Shown piece by piece: positions 15,592 to 22,923 of a stretch of DNA of 64,000 nucleotides. Under the pieces are notes generated by a model that was not told the DNA's origin, searched no databases, and worked only from the letters and a program-made list of their open reading frames with translations. Within the stretch, counting starts at the first letter, position 1. Every line of letters begins with the position of its first letter. The DNA is from Polyangiaceae bacterium (lineage in GTDB: Bacteria > Myxococcota_A > Polyangia > Polyangiales > Polyangiaceae): contig JADLFU010000240.1 of NCBI GenBank assembly GCA_020849655.1, forward strand, positions 1-64,000, given 5' to 3'. A program made the translations under genes and the position numbers.

Positions 15592-17754
15592 TCAGGCCAG
15601 CGCGTGGGCCAGCCGGTACAGCGACGTCAACAGGTGCGCGTCGACCAGCGGCAGCGCCAGCGCCTCGTCGAGGGGGCGGAAGCACAGCTCGCAGCCGCGC
15701 CCGAGCTCGGCCACGTCGACGACGAGCGGGTACACGATCTCCGGCGTCACGCCCGCGCTCGGGTGGTACCGCCCGCCGAGCCCGTACGCGCGCCGCGCGC
15801 GCAGGTGGTGCTCGGCCTCCAGCCGGGCGAGCCCGTGGGCGCGCGCGGCGTCGAGCGTGGTGATGGAGCGCGGCAGCCGGAGCGCGGGGAGCGTGAGCAG
15901 CGCGCTCGCGCCCTCCCGCTGTTGCACCGCGGGCAGCTCGCGGGGCTCGAGGCCGACCCACACGCGCCCCGCCGCGCGGATGACCGGCAGCATCGTCAGC
16001 GTGTTGTGCGAGAGCGCCCGCGGGCGCACGTACTCGAACTCGGCCTCCGCGAGCGCGCGCCCGTCCGCCGCGCGCTCCACGAACGTCCCGCGGATCACCT
16101 CGAGGAAGCTGGGCTCGGCGCCGTCCTCCGGCAGGCGGACGAAGCACGCTCGCGCGGGTGGCAGCGGGCGCGGGTCGGGCGCCGTCGCGTGCTCGACGAA
16201 CGAGGGCTCGGCGCCGATCCACGGCCCGCGCGACAGGCCGCGCGCGTGGCAGAGGCGCGAGACGTTCAGCTCGAGGCGCGCGTCGAACATGCCCCCGACG
16301 TGGCACGCTCGCAGCAGCTGCGCGGCGTCGAGGACCGTGACGTGGCCCGCGCCGGAGAAGGGCGTGTAGTTCGTGATGGCCCGCTCGGCGCGCCACGGCT
16401 CGACCTCGACGAGGAACGCCTCCACCCGCTCGTCGACGCCGCCCGGCGAGGTGTAGTAGCGCCAGGGCTCGCTCACCTCGACGACGCGCGCCCCGCCCGC
16501 GCGGAGCTCGAGCGCCCGCAGCGCGGCGTCGCGGGGCGGCTCGTCGTCGCCCGCGATGAGCGAGATGGGCTCCGTGATCCAGCCCGCGCCCGTCTGACCG
16601 CAGAGATCGGGCGCGTCGCTCGCAGCGTTGACGATCGGCCGCGGGAACCCCCGCTTGCAGAGGACGAACGCGCGGTCGCCCTCCACGAAGTACGGCAAGA
16701 CGTCGACGGTGCGGCCCGGGCGCGACGCGAGCTCGAAGACCTCGCCGTCGCGCTGGTCCCGGTACCGCGACAGCGACAGGAACCTCGGCGCCGCCAGCCG
16801 CTCGCGCGACGCCTCCTCCAGCCGGACGCCGGCCGAGGCGGGGACCTTCTCACCGACGATGAGGAAGTTCGTCGGCGGCCACGGCAGCCGCGCGCCCTCG
16901 AGATCGTGGAGGGTGAACCGCCCCTCGAACCGGTGCTCGACGATCCACGGGTTGTGCAGCTCCACGCTCGTGACGACGCGCAGCCCACGCGACGCGAACG
17001 CGCGCTCGAAATCGGCCTGGGAGTAGTAAGTGTACTCCTCGCGCAGCTCCGCCTCCCAGTGGTCGCGGTAGTCCTTCCTGAGCACGAACTCGGCGGCGAG
17101 GCGGTGCGTCACCTCGTACCTGCGCGCGCCCGGGCGGCTCGCCGGCCGCGCGGTCGCCGTCGGGCGCCCGAGGCTCCCGCGGAAGGTCGCGAGGAAGCGC
17201 TCGAACAGCGCCGCGGTCGACAGTGAGGGCACCGGGCCGTCGTCGTCGCCGTCGTCGGCCGGCAGCTCGAGCAGCACAGAGAGGGGGCCCCGCGGGATCA
17301 CGAAGTCGCGCACGACGAGCACGCCGCCCTCGCGCAGCGCGGCCACCTGGTGGTCGAGCGCGCGCTCGAGCGCTGCCAGCGAGAACCCGTTGAAGCTCGT
17401 CACGTGGTGCAGGACGCTCGAGTCGAGCACCGCGTCGAGCGCGCCCGGCGCGAACACCTCGCGCGAGATGTCCCCCTCGACGAAGCGCACCCTCTCACGC
17501 GCGTGCGCCCGCGCCGCGAGCGCGACCGTCTTCGGATCGATGTCGACGCCGACGACGGTGAGCCCGGTCGCGAGCGACGCCAGATCCGCCGTGCCCTGGC
17601 CCGAGCCGCAGCCCATGTCGGCCACCGTCCCCGTGGGCGGAAAGTGCGCCGTGGTGAGCGCGATCTTCTGTTGCATCGACCGGTCCATGCCGGCGAAATA
17701 GGCGGCGTAGTCTTCCTCGGCGCCGCGATCCTGCTGATCATAGGGCTGGCTCAT
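15592..17754 (-). CDS. Methyltransferase fused to two Nudix-like domains
   Basis: A 720-aa protein starting MSQPYDQQDRGAEEDYAAYF. Residues 30-290 are a class I SAM methyltransferase: motif I VADMGCGSGQGTADLAS, motif II VVGVDID, then AVLDSSVLHHVTSF and LREGGVLVVRDFVIPRGP. Residues 325-500 resemble a Nudix hydrolase (VDVLPYFVEGDRAFVLCKRGF, then a helix DAALRALELRAGG where the Nudix box REUxEExG should be). Residues 540-715 look like a second copy (TLTMLPVIRAAGRVWVGLEP, YHPSAGVTPEIVYPLVVDV, FRPLDEALALPLVDAHLLTSLYRL). The Glu/Arg residues that bind metal in active Nudix enzymes are largely missing, so both copies are probably binding rather than hydrolysing domains. The substrate is unknown. It is followed 7 bases upstream by a small membrane protein gene that is probably co-transcribed. 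Confidence 0.7.
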   Translation of the reverse strand: MSQPYDQQDRGAEEDYAAYFAGMDRSMQQKIALTTAHFPPTGTVADMGCGSGQGTADLASLATGLTVVGVDIDPKTVALAARAHARERVRFVEGDISREVFAPGALDAVLDSSVLHHVTSFNGFSLAALERALDHQVAALREGGVLVVRDFVIPRGPLSVLLELPADDGDDDGPVPSLSTAALFERFLATFRGSLGRPTATARPASRPGARRYEVTHRLAAEFVLRKDYRDHWEAELREEYTYYSQADFERAFASRGLRVVTSVELHNPWIVEHRFEGRFTLHDLEGARLPWPPTNFLIVGEKVPASAGVRLEEASRERLAAPRFLSLSRYRDQRDGEVFELASRPGRTVDVLPYFVEGDRAFVLCKRGFPRPIVNAASDAPDLCGQTGAGWITEPISLIAGDDEPPRDAALRALELRAGGARVVEVSEPWRYYTSPGGVDERVEAFLVEVEPWRAERAITNYTPFSGAGHVTVLDAAQLLRACHVGGMFDARLELNVSRLCHARGLSRGPWIGAEPSFVEHATAPDPRPLPPARACFVRLPEDGAEPSFLEVIRGTFVERAADGRALAEAEFEYVRPRALSHNTLTMLPVIRAAGRVWVGLEPRELPAVQQREGASALLTLPALRLPRSITTLDAARAHGLARLEAEHHLRARRAYGLGGRYHPSAGVTPEIVYPLVVDVAELGRGCELCFRPLDEALALPLVDAHLLTSLYRLAHALA

Positions 17755-17760
17755 CCGTGC

Positions 17761-18000
17761 TCACCTCCGCGCGACGAGGCGCGCCACCACGTACACACAG
17801 AGCGCGACGATCGGCGCCGCGCTCCGCAGTCTCATCCCCTCGCGCCAGGCCCAGTACGGCCCGAGCGGCGGCGCGACGAGGGCCGCGAGCGCGCGCCACC
17901 GCGGCGGGCGAAGGGCGAGCCCGTACACTGTCGCCGCGTGCGCGGTCAGCATCGTCGCCGTCGACAGCGCGAGCGCGAGCACCACGACGACGTCCGCCAC
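17761..18000 (-). CDS. Small membrane protein
   Basis: A 79-aa protein from a GTG start (MADVVVVLALALSTATML). Two hydrophobic segments (about 3-28 and 55-76) flank a basic middle containing PPLGPYWAWREGMRLRS. That motif, with W-x-x-R-E/K-G-x-R at the membrane edge, is seen in small proteins of myxobacteria, but I know no function. It ends only 6 bases before the methyltransferase-Nudix gene in the same direction, so it is probably co-transcribed and may anchor or regulate that protein. A TTAGCAAT hexamer-like box lies about 11 bases before the start. Confidence 0.55.
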   Translation of the reverse strand: MADVVVVLALALSTATMLTAHAATVYGLALRPPRWRALAALVAPPLGPYWAWREGMRLRSAAPIVALCVYVVARLVARR

Positions 18001-18044
18001 GGTCGCATTGCTAACACGTCCGCCGGGCCGTATGGTGCCGCCGC

Positions 18045-18401
18045 TTGGCGACTGTCCGCGTGATGTACCCCCACGTGCAGCTCGATCCCGACGTGCTCGG
18101 CGGGTCGCCGGTCGTCGCCGGATCGCGCGTGCCGGTGCGCCGGCTCTGGGCCTGGCACCGCGGCGGCTCGTCGGTCGACACGCTGCTGCGGCGGTACCCT
18201 CAGCTCGGCGCGGCGAAGATCCTGGCCGCGCTCGCGTTCGCGTACGACAACGAGGAGCTGGTCGAGGACGATCTGCGCCGCGAGCGCGAGGCGCTCGGCG
18301 CCGACGCGTCGCCTCCCTCGGCGGGGCTGCGCCCGCTGTCGCAGCTCCCGCTCCTCGACGAGGCGCCGCCGACGACCCCTGCGGGCCGCCGTCGCCGTTG
18401 A
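18045..18401 (+). CDS. DUF433 / VapB-like domain protein
   Basis: A 118-aa protein. The DUF433 core is clear: HVQLDPDVLGGSPVVAGSRVPVRRLW at about residues 10-35 (the family pattern is xxxPxVLGGKPVIRGTRIPV), followed by helices LLRRYPQLGAAKILAALAFAYDN. DUF433 proteins are small DNA-binding, antitoxin-like proteins, often paired with a PIN/DUF5615 toxin. No such partner is adjacent here, so it is an orphan or has another role. The tail after residue 80 is proline-rich and ends in basic RRRR. Start: TTG 18045 or ATG 18063 (MYPHVQLDP). The DUF433 core is intact with either start. Confidence 0.7.
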   Translation: MATVRVMYPHVQLDPDVLGGSPVVAGSRVPVRRLWAWHRGGSSVDTLLRRYPQLGAAKILAALAFAYDNEELVEDDLRREREALGADASPPSAGLRPLSQLPLLDEAPPTTPAGRRRR

Positions 18402-18437
18402 CGCCGCGCGCGCCGAGAGCGAGACCCCCACGGCTTC

Positions 18438-18728
18438 ATGTCCCACGCCGCTGCCGACGATCACGACGACCACGACGACGCGCACGACGACGCGCACCAC
18501 GAGCCGCCGCCGCCCCCCGAGGGCGAGACGCCGCTCTGGTTCACCGTGCTCGGCGTGTGCCTGTTCACGCTCGGCGGGATCCTGCTCCTCGTGACGGGTG
18601 ACGCGCCCCCGGCCGAGAAGCCCGAGGCCCCCGCGAAGCCTGCGGCGGCGGCGGCCCAGCCCGCGGTCCCGCCGATCCCGCCGGCGGCCCTGAGTCGCAT
18701 CCTGCCGAACCTCCGCCCCGGCCGGTAG
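18438..18728 (+). CDS. Single-pass membrane protein with His/Asp-rich N-terminus
   Basis: A 96-aa protein. Residues 1-22 (MSHAAADDHDDHDDAHDDAH) hold alternating Asp and His, a pattern that could bind divalent metal. A transmembrane helix at about 34-53 (WFTVLGVCLFTLGGILLLV) is followed by a Pro/Ala-rich tail. I recognise no family. It lies 36 bases after the DUF433 gene and converges on the MepA-like gene with a 13-base gap. The His/Asp stretch suggests a periplasmic or cytosolic metal buffer, but this is inference only. Confidence 0.55.
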   Translation: MSHAAADDHDDHDDAHDDAHHEPPPPPEGETPLWFTVLGVCLFTLGGILLLVTGDAPPAEKPEAPAKPAAAAAQPAVPPIPPAALSRILPNLRPGR

Positions 18729-18741
18729 GCGCGGGCCGGGC

Positions 18742-19914
18742 TCACCTCTTCGGCGGCGGCAGCGGCGGCAGCGCGGGCTTGGGGATGCGGTAGACGTGCC
18801 CGATCTTCAGCGCGTGATCGCTCATGCCGTTCGCGCGCTGGATGTCCTCGACGCTGACGCCGTAGCGCTTCGCCCAGACGACGAGCGTGTCGCCGCTGCG
18901 CGCGCGCAGCTCGAAGCCGCCAGCAGCCGGCGCCGGCGCCGCGCTCCGACCGTGGCCCTTCGGCGGCGCGGGCCTGGGCGTGGGCAGGACGCGGGAGAGG
19001 CGCCGCGCGAGCGCCTCGGCGTTCGGCGAGTGGAACCGGATGTGGAGGTGGTTGTGGTGCCCGTGCAGGTGGCGGATGGGCGCCGCGGGGTTCTTGCCGC
19101 GCACGAGGAACACCTCGTCGAGGAAGGCGGGGCTCTCCCCGTGCGCGAGCGCGTGCTCGACCAGCAGGCGCTGCACCGCGCTGTCCATGAAGATCATCTC
19201 CACCGGGGTCTCGACCAGCGCCGTCTTCACCATCACCCACGTGGGGCCCGCGTCGAGGTTGGATTTGTTGGCTGCCACCAGCCCCCGCTGCCCGTGGGTG
19301 AGGAAGTAGCCGAGATCGACGTCGCGACCCGACTGGTGGCTCTTGTGCGGCGACAGCGGCCCGCCGTGCGCGGCGCCGATGTGCCCGATGGGGAGCGGCT
19401 TCGTCTCCGGGAACTCCTCGTGCGCGCGGCCGATCGCGAGCGCGATTGCGGCGACGACCTCCTCGGTGCCGTACGCGCCCGACGGCTCGAGCAAGAACCA
19501 CGCGGGAGACTCGCCCATGCGCACCCCGTTGATCAGCAGGCCGAGGTTGGGCTTGCCGACCGACAGCGAGCCGACGGAGGTCTTGTCCCTCCGGTAGCGC
19601 CGCACCAGCTCCTCGTCGGAGAGCGCGAGCAGCGGGCTGGTCGGCGCCGGAGACGCGCGCGACGGCGCGGCGTCCATCCCGTCGTCGTCGTCGTCGACCT
19701 CGTGCGCGGCGCGCCCCGCGGCGTCGGGCGGGGGAGGCGGGGGAGGCGTTGAGGTGGGGGCGCCGACGGGCGGCGCCGCCGACGACGCGGGCGCGGCCGG
19801 GGGCGGGGACGCCGAGATCTCCGCGGGCCGCGGCGCGGCGGGCGGCGCCGCGGCTCTGCGGCAGCCCGCGAGCGCGACGAGGACGAGGAGCGCCGACGCG
19901 CGACCGCGAGCCAT
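18742..19914 (-). CDS. MepA-type murein endopeptidase with LysM domain (lipoprotein)
   Basis: A 390-aa envelope protein. Signal peptide with lipobox LVALAGC (about residue 18), then a proline-rich linker with an acidic patch EVDDDDDGMD to about residue 90. The catalytic domain (about 110-305) belongs to penicillin-insensitive murein endopeptidase (peptidase M74): SHKSHQSGRDVDLGYF carries the first zinc ligands and HLHGHHNHLHIRF the last ones. The C-terminal LysM (about 335-380; FELRARSGDTLVVWAKRYGVSVEDIQRANG) would target it to peptidoglycan. It cleaves cross-links between stem peptides during growth or remodelling. Start at ATG 19914 beside the signal peptide; the frame is open far upstream but that part is Arg/Pro-rich shadow. 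Confidence 0.88.
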   Translation of the reverse strand: MARGRASALLVLVALAGCRRAAAPPAAPRPAEISASPPPAAPASSAAPPVGAPTSTPPPPPPPDAAGRAAHEVDDDDDGMDAAPSRASPAPTSPLLALSDEELVRRYRRDKTSVGSLSVGKPNLGLLINGVRMGESPAWFLLEPSGAYGTEEVVAAIALAIGRAHEEFPETKPLPIGHIGAAHGGPLSPHKSHQSGRDVDLGYFLTHGQRGLVAANKSNLDAGPTWVMVKTALVETPVEMIFMDSAVQRLLVEHALAHGESPAFLDEVFLVRGKNPAAPIRHLHGHHNHLHIRFHSPNAEALARRLSRVLPTPRPAPPKGHGRSAAPAPAAGGFELRARSGDTLVVWAKRYGVSVEDIQRANGMSDHALKIGHVYRIPKPALPPLPPPKR

Positions 19915-20166
19915 CGCCGGGAGGGCTCGCACGGGAGGGGCGGAGGATCCACCCTCGAAGTCGCGCCGCGCCCGAGCGCGCCCGGCGCGGAGGCGTCGGC
20001 GTCGGGGCTCGCTCCTCGAACCCTCCTCGCGTCGACGCCGCGGGGCCCCGAAGTCGGCGCGGGCGGCGCGGCGCTCCCCGCGCCCTGCACGGCGCCTGCG
20101 CGGGCGCTGCACGCGGCCTGCCCGCTTGCACGCGCCGCGCGCTCGACGACGACGCCGGGCGCGCCC
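19915..20166. other. Divergent promoter region, no gene seen
   Basis: 252 bp between the divergent MepA-like and DprE1-like genes. It is extremely GC-rich, open in several frames as Arg/Ala-rich shadow, and has no recognisable gene, RNA or strong -35/-10 pair. It presumably holds both promoters. Confidence 0.5.
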
Positions 20167-21507
20167 ATGAAGGCGCGCATGCTCACCCAATCGACCTCGC
20201 GCCTCGCGGGGTGGGGGCGTCAGTTCCGCCCCGCGCGCGAGGTGCTCCCGGAGAACCTGCTCGAGGCCTCGCGCGGCGCCGTGCTGTCGCGAGGGCTCGG
20301 GCGCGCGTACGGCGACAGCGCGCTGCCGCCGGCCTCTCGCCCCGAGGTGCTGACGACGCGCCACGCGGACAGCTTCGTGTCGTTCGATCCCTCGACGCGC
20401 GAGCTGCGCGCGGAGGCCGGCGCGTCGCTCGCGACGATCAACCGGCTGTTCCTGCCGCGCGGGTACTTCCTCCCCGTCACGCCCGGCACGCAGCACGTGA
20501 CGCTCGGCGGCGCGGTCGCGGCGGACGTCCACGGCAAGAACCACCACGTCGACGGCGGTTTTGGCGACCACGTGACGTCGCTCGTCGTGCGCGTCGGCGA
20601 CGGGCGCGTCGTGACCTGCAGCCGCGACGAGCACCCCGATCTCTTCTGGGCGACCGTCGGCGGCATGGGCCTGCTCGGCCACGTGCTCGAGGTCGGCGTC
20701 ACGATGCGCGCCGTGCCCTCGGGGATGATCGACGAGGAGGTGACCCGGGTCGACGGCCTCGACGCCTTCCAGGACGCGCTCCGCACGGCGGCGCCGCGGC
20801 ACCGCTACACGGTCGGCTGGATCGACTGCCTGACGCGCGGACCGAGCGCGGGTCGGGGCGTGCTGATGGCGGGCGACTTCTCGGACGCGCCGGGCGCAGG
20901 CACGCCCGGGCCGCGCGCGCGCGTGCCGCGCATGCCGTTCGAGCTGCCGTCGTGGACGCTCGGCCGAGGGACGGTGCGCGCGTTCAACGCGGCGCATTTT
21001 CACCTGCACCGCCGCGGCACCGTGCGCCGCCGCGTGCCGTGGGAGTCGTTCTTCTACCCGCTCGACAGGCTCGACGGGTGGAACCTCATGTACGGCGCGC
21101 GCGGCTTCACGCAGGACCAGTGCGTCGTGCCCGAGCGCTCGGCGCGCGTTGGCGCGGCGCGCGTGATGGACGTGCTCACCCGCCGCGGCGGCGCGTCGTT
21201 CCTCTGCGTCATCAAGGACTGCGGCCCCGAGGGGCGCGGCATGCTGTCGTTCCCGCTCGCGGGCGTCTCGATCGCGCTCGATCTGCCGCTCCGGGACGGC
21301 ACGCAGGCGCTCGTCGACGCGCTGAACGAGGAGGTCATCGCGCACGGCGGCCGCATCTACCTCGCGAAGGACTCGCTCACGCGGCGCGAGCACTTCGCGC
21401 GGATGGAGCCGCGGCTCCCGGCCTTCCAGGAGGTGCGGAGGAGATGGGATCCCGCCGGCAGGATCAAGAGCGCGCAGTCGGTGCGGCTGCTCGGAGACGC
21501 GCCGTGA
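20167..21507 (+). CDS. FAD-linked oxidoreductase, DprE1-like
   Basis: A 446-aa vanillyl-alcohol-oxidase-family flavoprotein close to DprE1 (decaprenylphosphoryl-beta-D-ribose 2'-oxidase). FAD-binding features are VLSRGLGRAYGDSALPP, VTPGTQHVTLGGAVAADVHGKNHH and a GGMGLLGHVLEV segment. The C-terminal end carries AKDSLTRREHFARMEP, aligning with the active-site AKDS (Lys418) of Mycobacterium tuberculosis DprE1. At the position of DprE1 Cys387, the target of benzothiazinones, this protein has Ala370 (SIALDLP). The next gene, overlapping by four bases, is a DprE2-like short-chain dehydrogenase, so the pair probably epimerises the 2'-hydroxyl of a lipid-linked pentose to a D-arabinose form. The product and carrier are inferred. 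Start at ATG 20167; ATG 20179 is an alternative. Confidence 0.8.
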   Translation: MKARMLTQSTSRLAGWGRQFRPAREVLPENLLEASRGAVLSRGLGRAYGDSALPPASRPEVLTTRHADSFVSFDPSTRELRAEAGASLATINRLFLPRGYFLPVTPGTQHVTLGGAVAADVHGKNHHVDGGFGDHVTSLVVRVGDGRVVTCSRDEHPDLFWATVGGMGLLGHVLEVGVTMRAVPSGMIDEEVTRVDGLDAFQDALRTAAPRHRYTVGWIDCLTRGPSAGRGVLMAGDFSDAPGAGTPGPRARVPRMPFELPSWTLGRGTVRAFNAAHFHLHRRGTVRRRVPWESFFYPLDRLDGWNLMYGARGFTQDQCVVPERSARVGAARVMDVLTRRGGASFLCVIKDCGPEGRGMLSFPLAGVSIALDLPLRDGTQALVDALNEEVIAHGGRIYLAKDSLTRREHFARMEPRLPAFQEVRRRWDPAGRIKSAQSVRLLGDAP

Positions 21508-22259
21508 GCCGCGCGACCGGACGCCGCGTCGTGTTCGTCGGCGCGACGCGGGGCATGGGGCGCGCGCTCTCCCGCAGGCTCGCCGAGCGCGGAGACCGCC
21601 TTTGCCTGCTCGGGCGCGACGCGGAGGCCCTGCGGCGCGCGGCCGACGATCTCGGCGTGCGCGGCGCGTGCCCTCCGCCCGCGCAGATCCCCTGTGATCT
21701 CGCCGATCCGACCATGTTCGACCCCGCGCTCGACGCCGCGCAGGCCGACCTCGGGCGCCTCGACGTCGTGATCGTGACCGCCGGGCTCTTCGCGACCCAG
21801 GAGGCGCTCGAGGACGATCCTGCGCTGCTCGCGCGGGTGCTCGACGTGAACGTGCGGGGCACGGTGCTCCTCTGCGAGGCGGCGAAGCGCCGCATGCTCG
21901 CGGCGGGAGGCGGCGCGCTCGTCGTGTTCAGCAGCGTCGCGGGCGCGAGGGCGCGGTCGTCCAACGTCCTGTACGGCGCGACGAAGGCCGCGCTCTCCGC
22001 GTACCTCGAGGGGCTCGACCACCGCCACCACCGAGACGGGCTGCGCGTGCTCGACGTGAAGCCCGGCTTCGTGCGCACCTCGATGACCGCCGGGCTCCGC
22101 GAGCCGCCGTTCGCGGGGGAGCCCGACCAGGTCGCGCGGGACGTGGAGCGCGCGCTCGATCGCGACGCCGCCGTCGTCTTCACGCCGCGCGCCTGGGGGC
22201 CGGTGATGTCGGTCGTGCGGCGCCTGCCGCGCGCGGTGATGCGCCGGGCGCGCTTCTGA
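21504..22259 (+). CDS. Short-chain dehydrogenase, DprE2-like
   Basis: A 251-aa SDR starting at GTG 21504 in a GTGA overlap with the preceding stop. Cofactor site: RRVVFVGATRGMGRALSRRLAERG (TGxxxGxG variant), then DLADPTM and IVTAGLF. Catalytic residues: Ser in VVFSSVAG, Tyr and Lys in the YGATKAALSAYLEG segment (YxxxK). After the catalytic helix come KPGFVRTSM and a C-terminal segment ending VMRRARF, consistent with DprE2 relatives, which reduce the 2'-keto intermediate. Coupling with the DprE1-like gene is the main reason to prefer DprE2 over a general dehydrogenase. Confidence 0.78.
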   Translation: MSRATGRRVVFVGATRGMGRALSRRLAERGDRLCLLGRDAEALRRAADDLGVRGACPPPAQIPCDLADPTMFDPALDAAQADLGRLDVVIVTAGLFATQEALEDDPALLARVLDVNVRGTVLLCEAAKRRMLAAGGGALVVFSSVAGARARSSNVLYGATKAALSAYLEGLDHRHHRDGLRVLDVKPGFVRTSMTAGLREPPFAGEPDQVARDVERALDRDAAVVFTPRAWGPVMSVVRRLPRAVMRRARF

Positions 22260-22341
22260 GCCGTCCAGACCTCGTCGGTGGACGGGGCGCGGCGCAGCGG
22301 GCTGTTCCCCACCTCGCGCGGGTGCGCTATGCGCGGCGTCG

Positions 22342-22869
22342 ATGGACCTCGTCGCCGACGCCAAGATCCCCTTCCCGAAGGCCGCCGTGTTCGCCGCGTA
22401 CCGCGACGAGATGGTGAAGCTCGTACCGTTCTTGCCGAACGTCCGCGCCATCGAGGTGAAGAGCCGCGCCGACGCGCCGCCCGTGACCGAGCTCGTGAAC
22501 ATCTGGCACGGCGGCGGCGAGATCCCGGCGGCCGCGCGCGCGTTCCTCTCCGAGGCGATGCTGTCGTGGACGGACCACGCGCGCTGGGACGAGGCGGCGT
22601 GGACGTGCGACTGGCGCATCGAGACCCACTCGTTCAAGGAGGCGGTCACCTGCCGCGGCAAGAACGAGTTCATCGAGGACGACGCCGGCACCACGCTCCG
22701 CATCCGCGGCGTCATCGCGATCGACGCGACGAAGGTCAAGGGCGTGCCGGGGTTCCTCGCGGGCAAGGTCGGCAAGGCGCTCGAGGAGTTCCTCGGCAAC
22801 AAGATCCGCCCGAACCTCGTCGAGGTCTCCGACGGCCTGACGCGGTACCTGAAGTCGAAGCAGGCCTGA
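22342..22869 (+). CDS. DUF2505-like protein (SRPBCC fold)
   Basis: A 175-aa protein without signal peptide. The start, MDLVADAKIPFPKAAVFAAYRDEMVKLVPFLPNV, resembles the beginning of START/SRPBCC ligand-binding domains (DUF2505/DUF1857-type). Strands RIETHSFKEAVTCRGKNEF and TLRIRGVIAID follow, and the C-terminal helix KALEEFLGNKIRPNLVEVSDGLTRYL closes the pocket. It probably binds a hydrophobic ligand; the ligand is unknown. TATGCG lies 8 bases before the ATG, the same arrangement as in many first genes here. It is transcribed just upstream of ffh with a 54-base gap. Confidence 0.6.
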   Translation: MDLVADAKIPFPKAAVFAAYRDEMVKLVPFLPNVRAIEVKSRADAPPVTELVNIWHGGGEIPAAARAFLSEAMLSWTDHARWDEAAWTCDWRIETHSFKEAVTCRGKNEFIEDDAGTTLRIRGVIAIDATKVKGVPGFLAGKVGKALEEFLGNKIRPNLVEVSDGLTRYLKSKQA

Positions 22870-22909
22870 CGCCCGCGACATTTGGGGCGTCGCCTCGCCG
22901 GGCCTCTGC

Positions 22910-22915
22910 TACGCC
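22910..22915 (+). promoter_or_regulatory. TACGCC -10-like box before ffh
   Basis: TACGCC lies 8 bases before the ATG of ffh. It fits the recurring arrangement of a TANNNT-like hexamer very close to the start codon. No -35 is obvious. Confidence 0.25.
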
Positions 22916-22923
22916 CGCGCCCC

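Noticed and set aside
15592-17754. Active Nudix hydrolase
   Set aside because: Both units lack the REUxEExG metal-binding residues.
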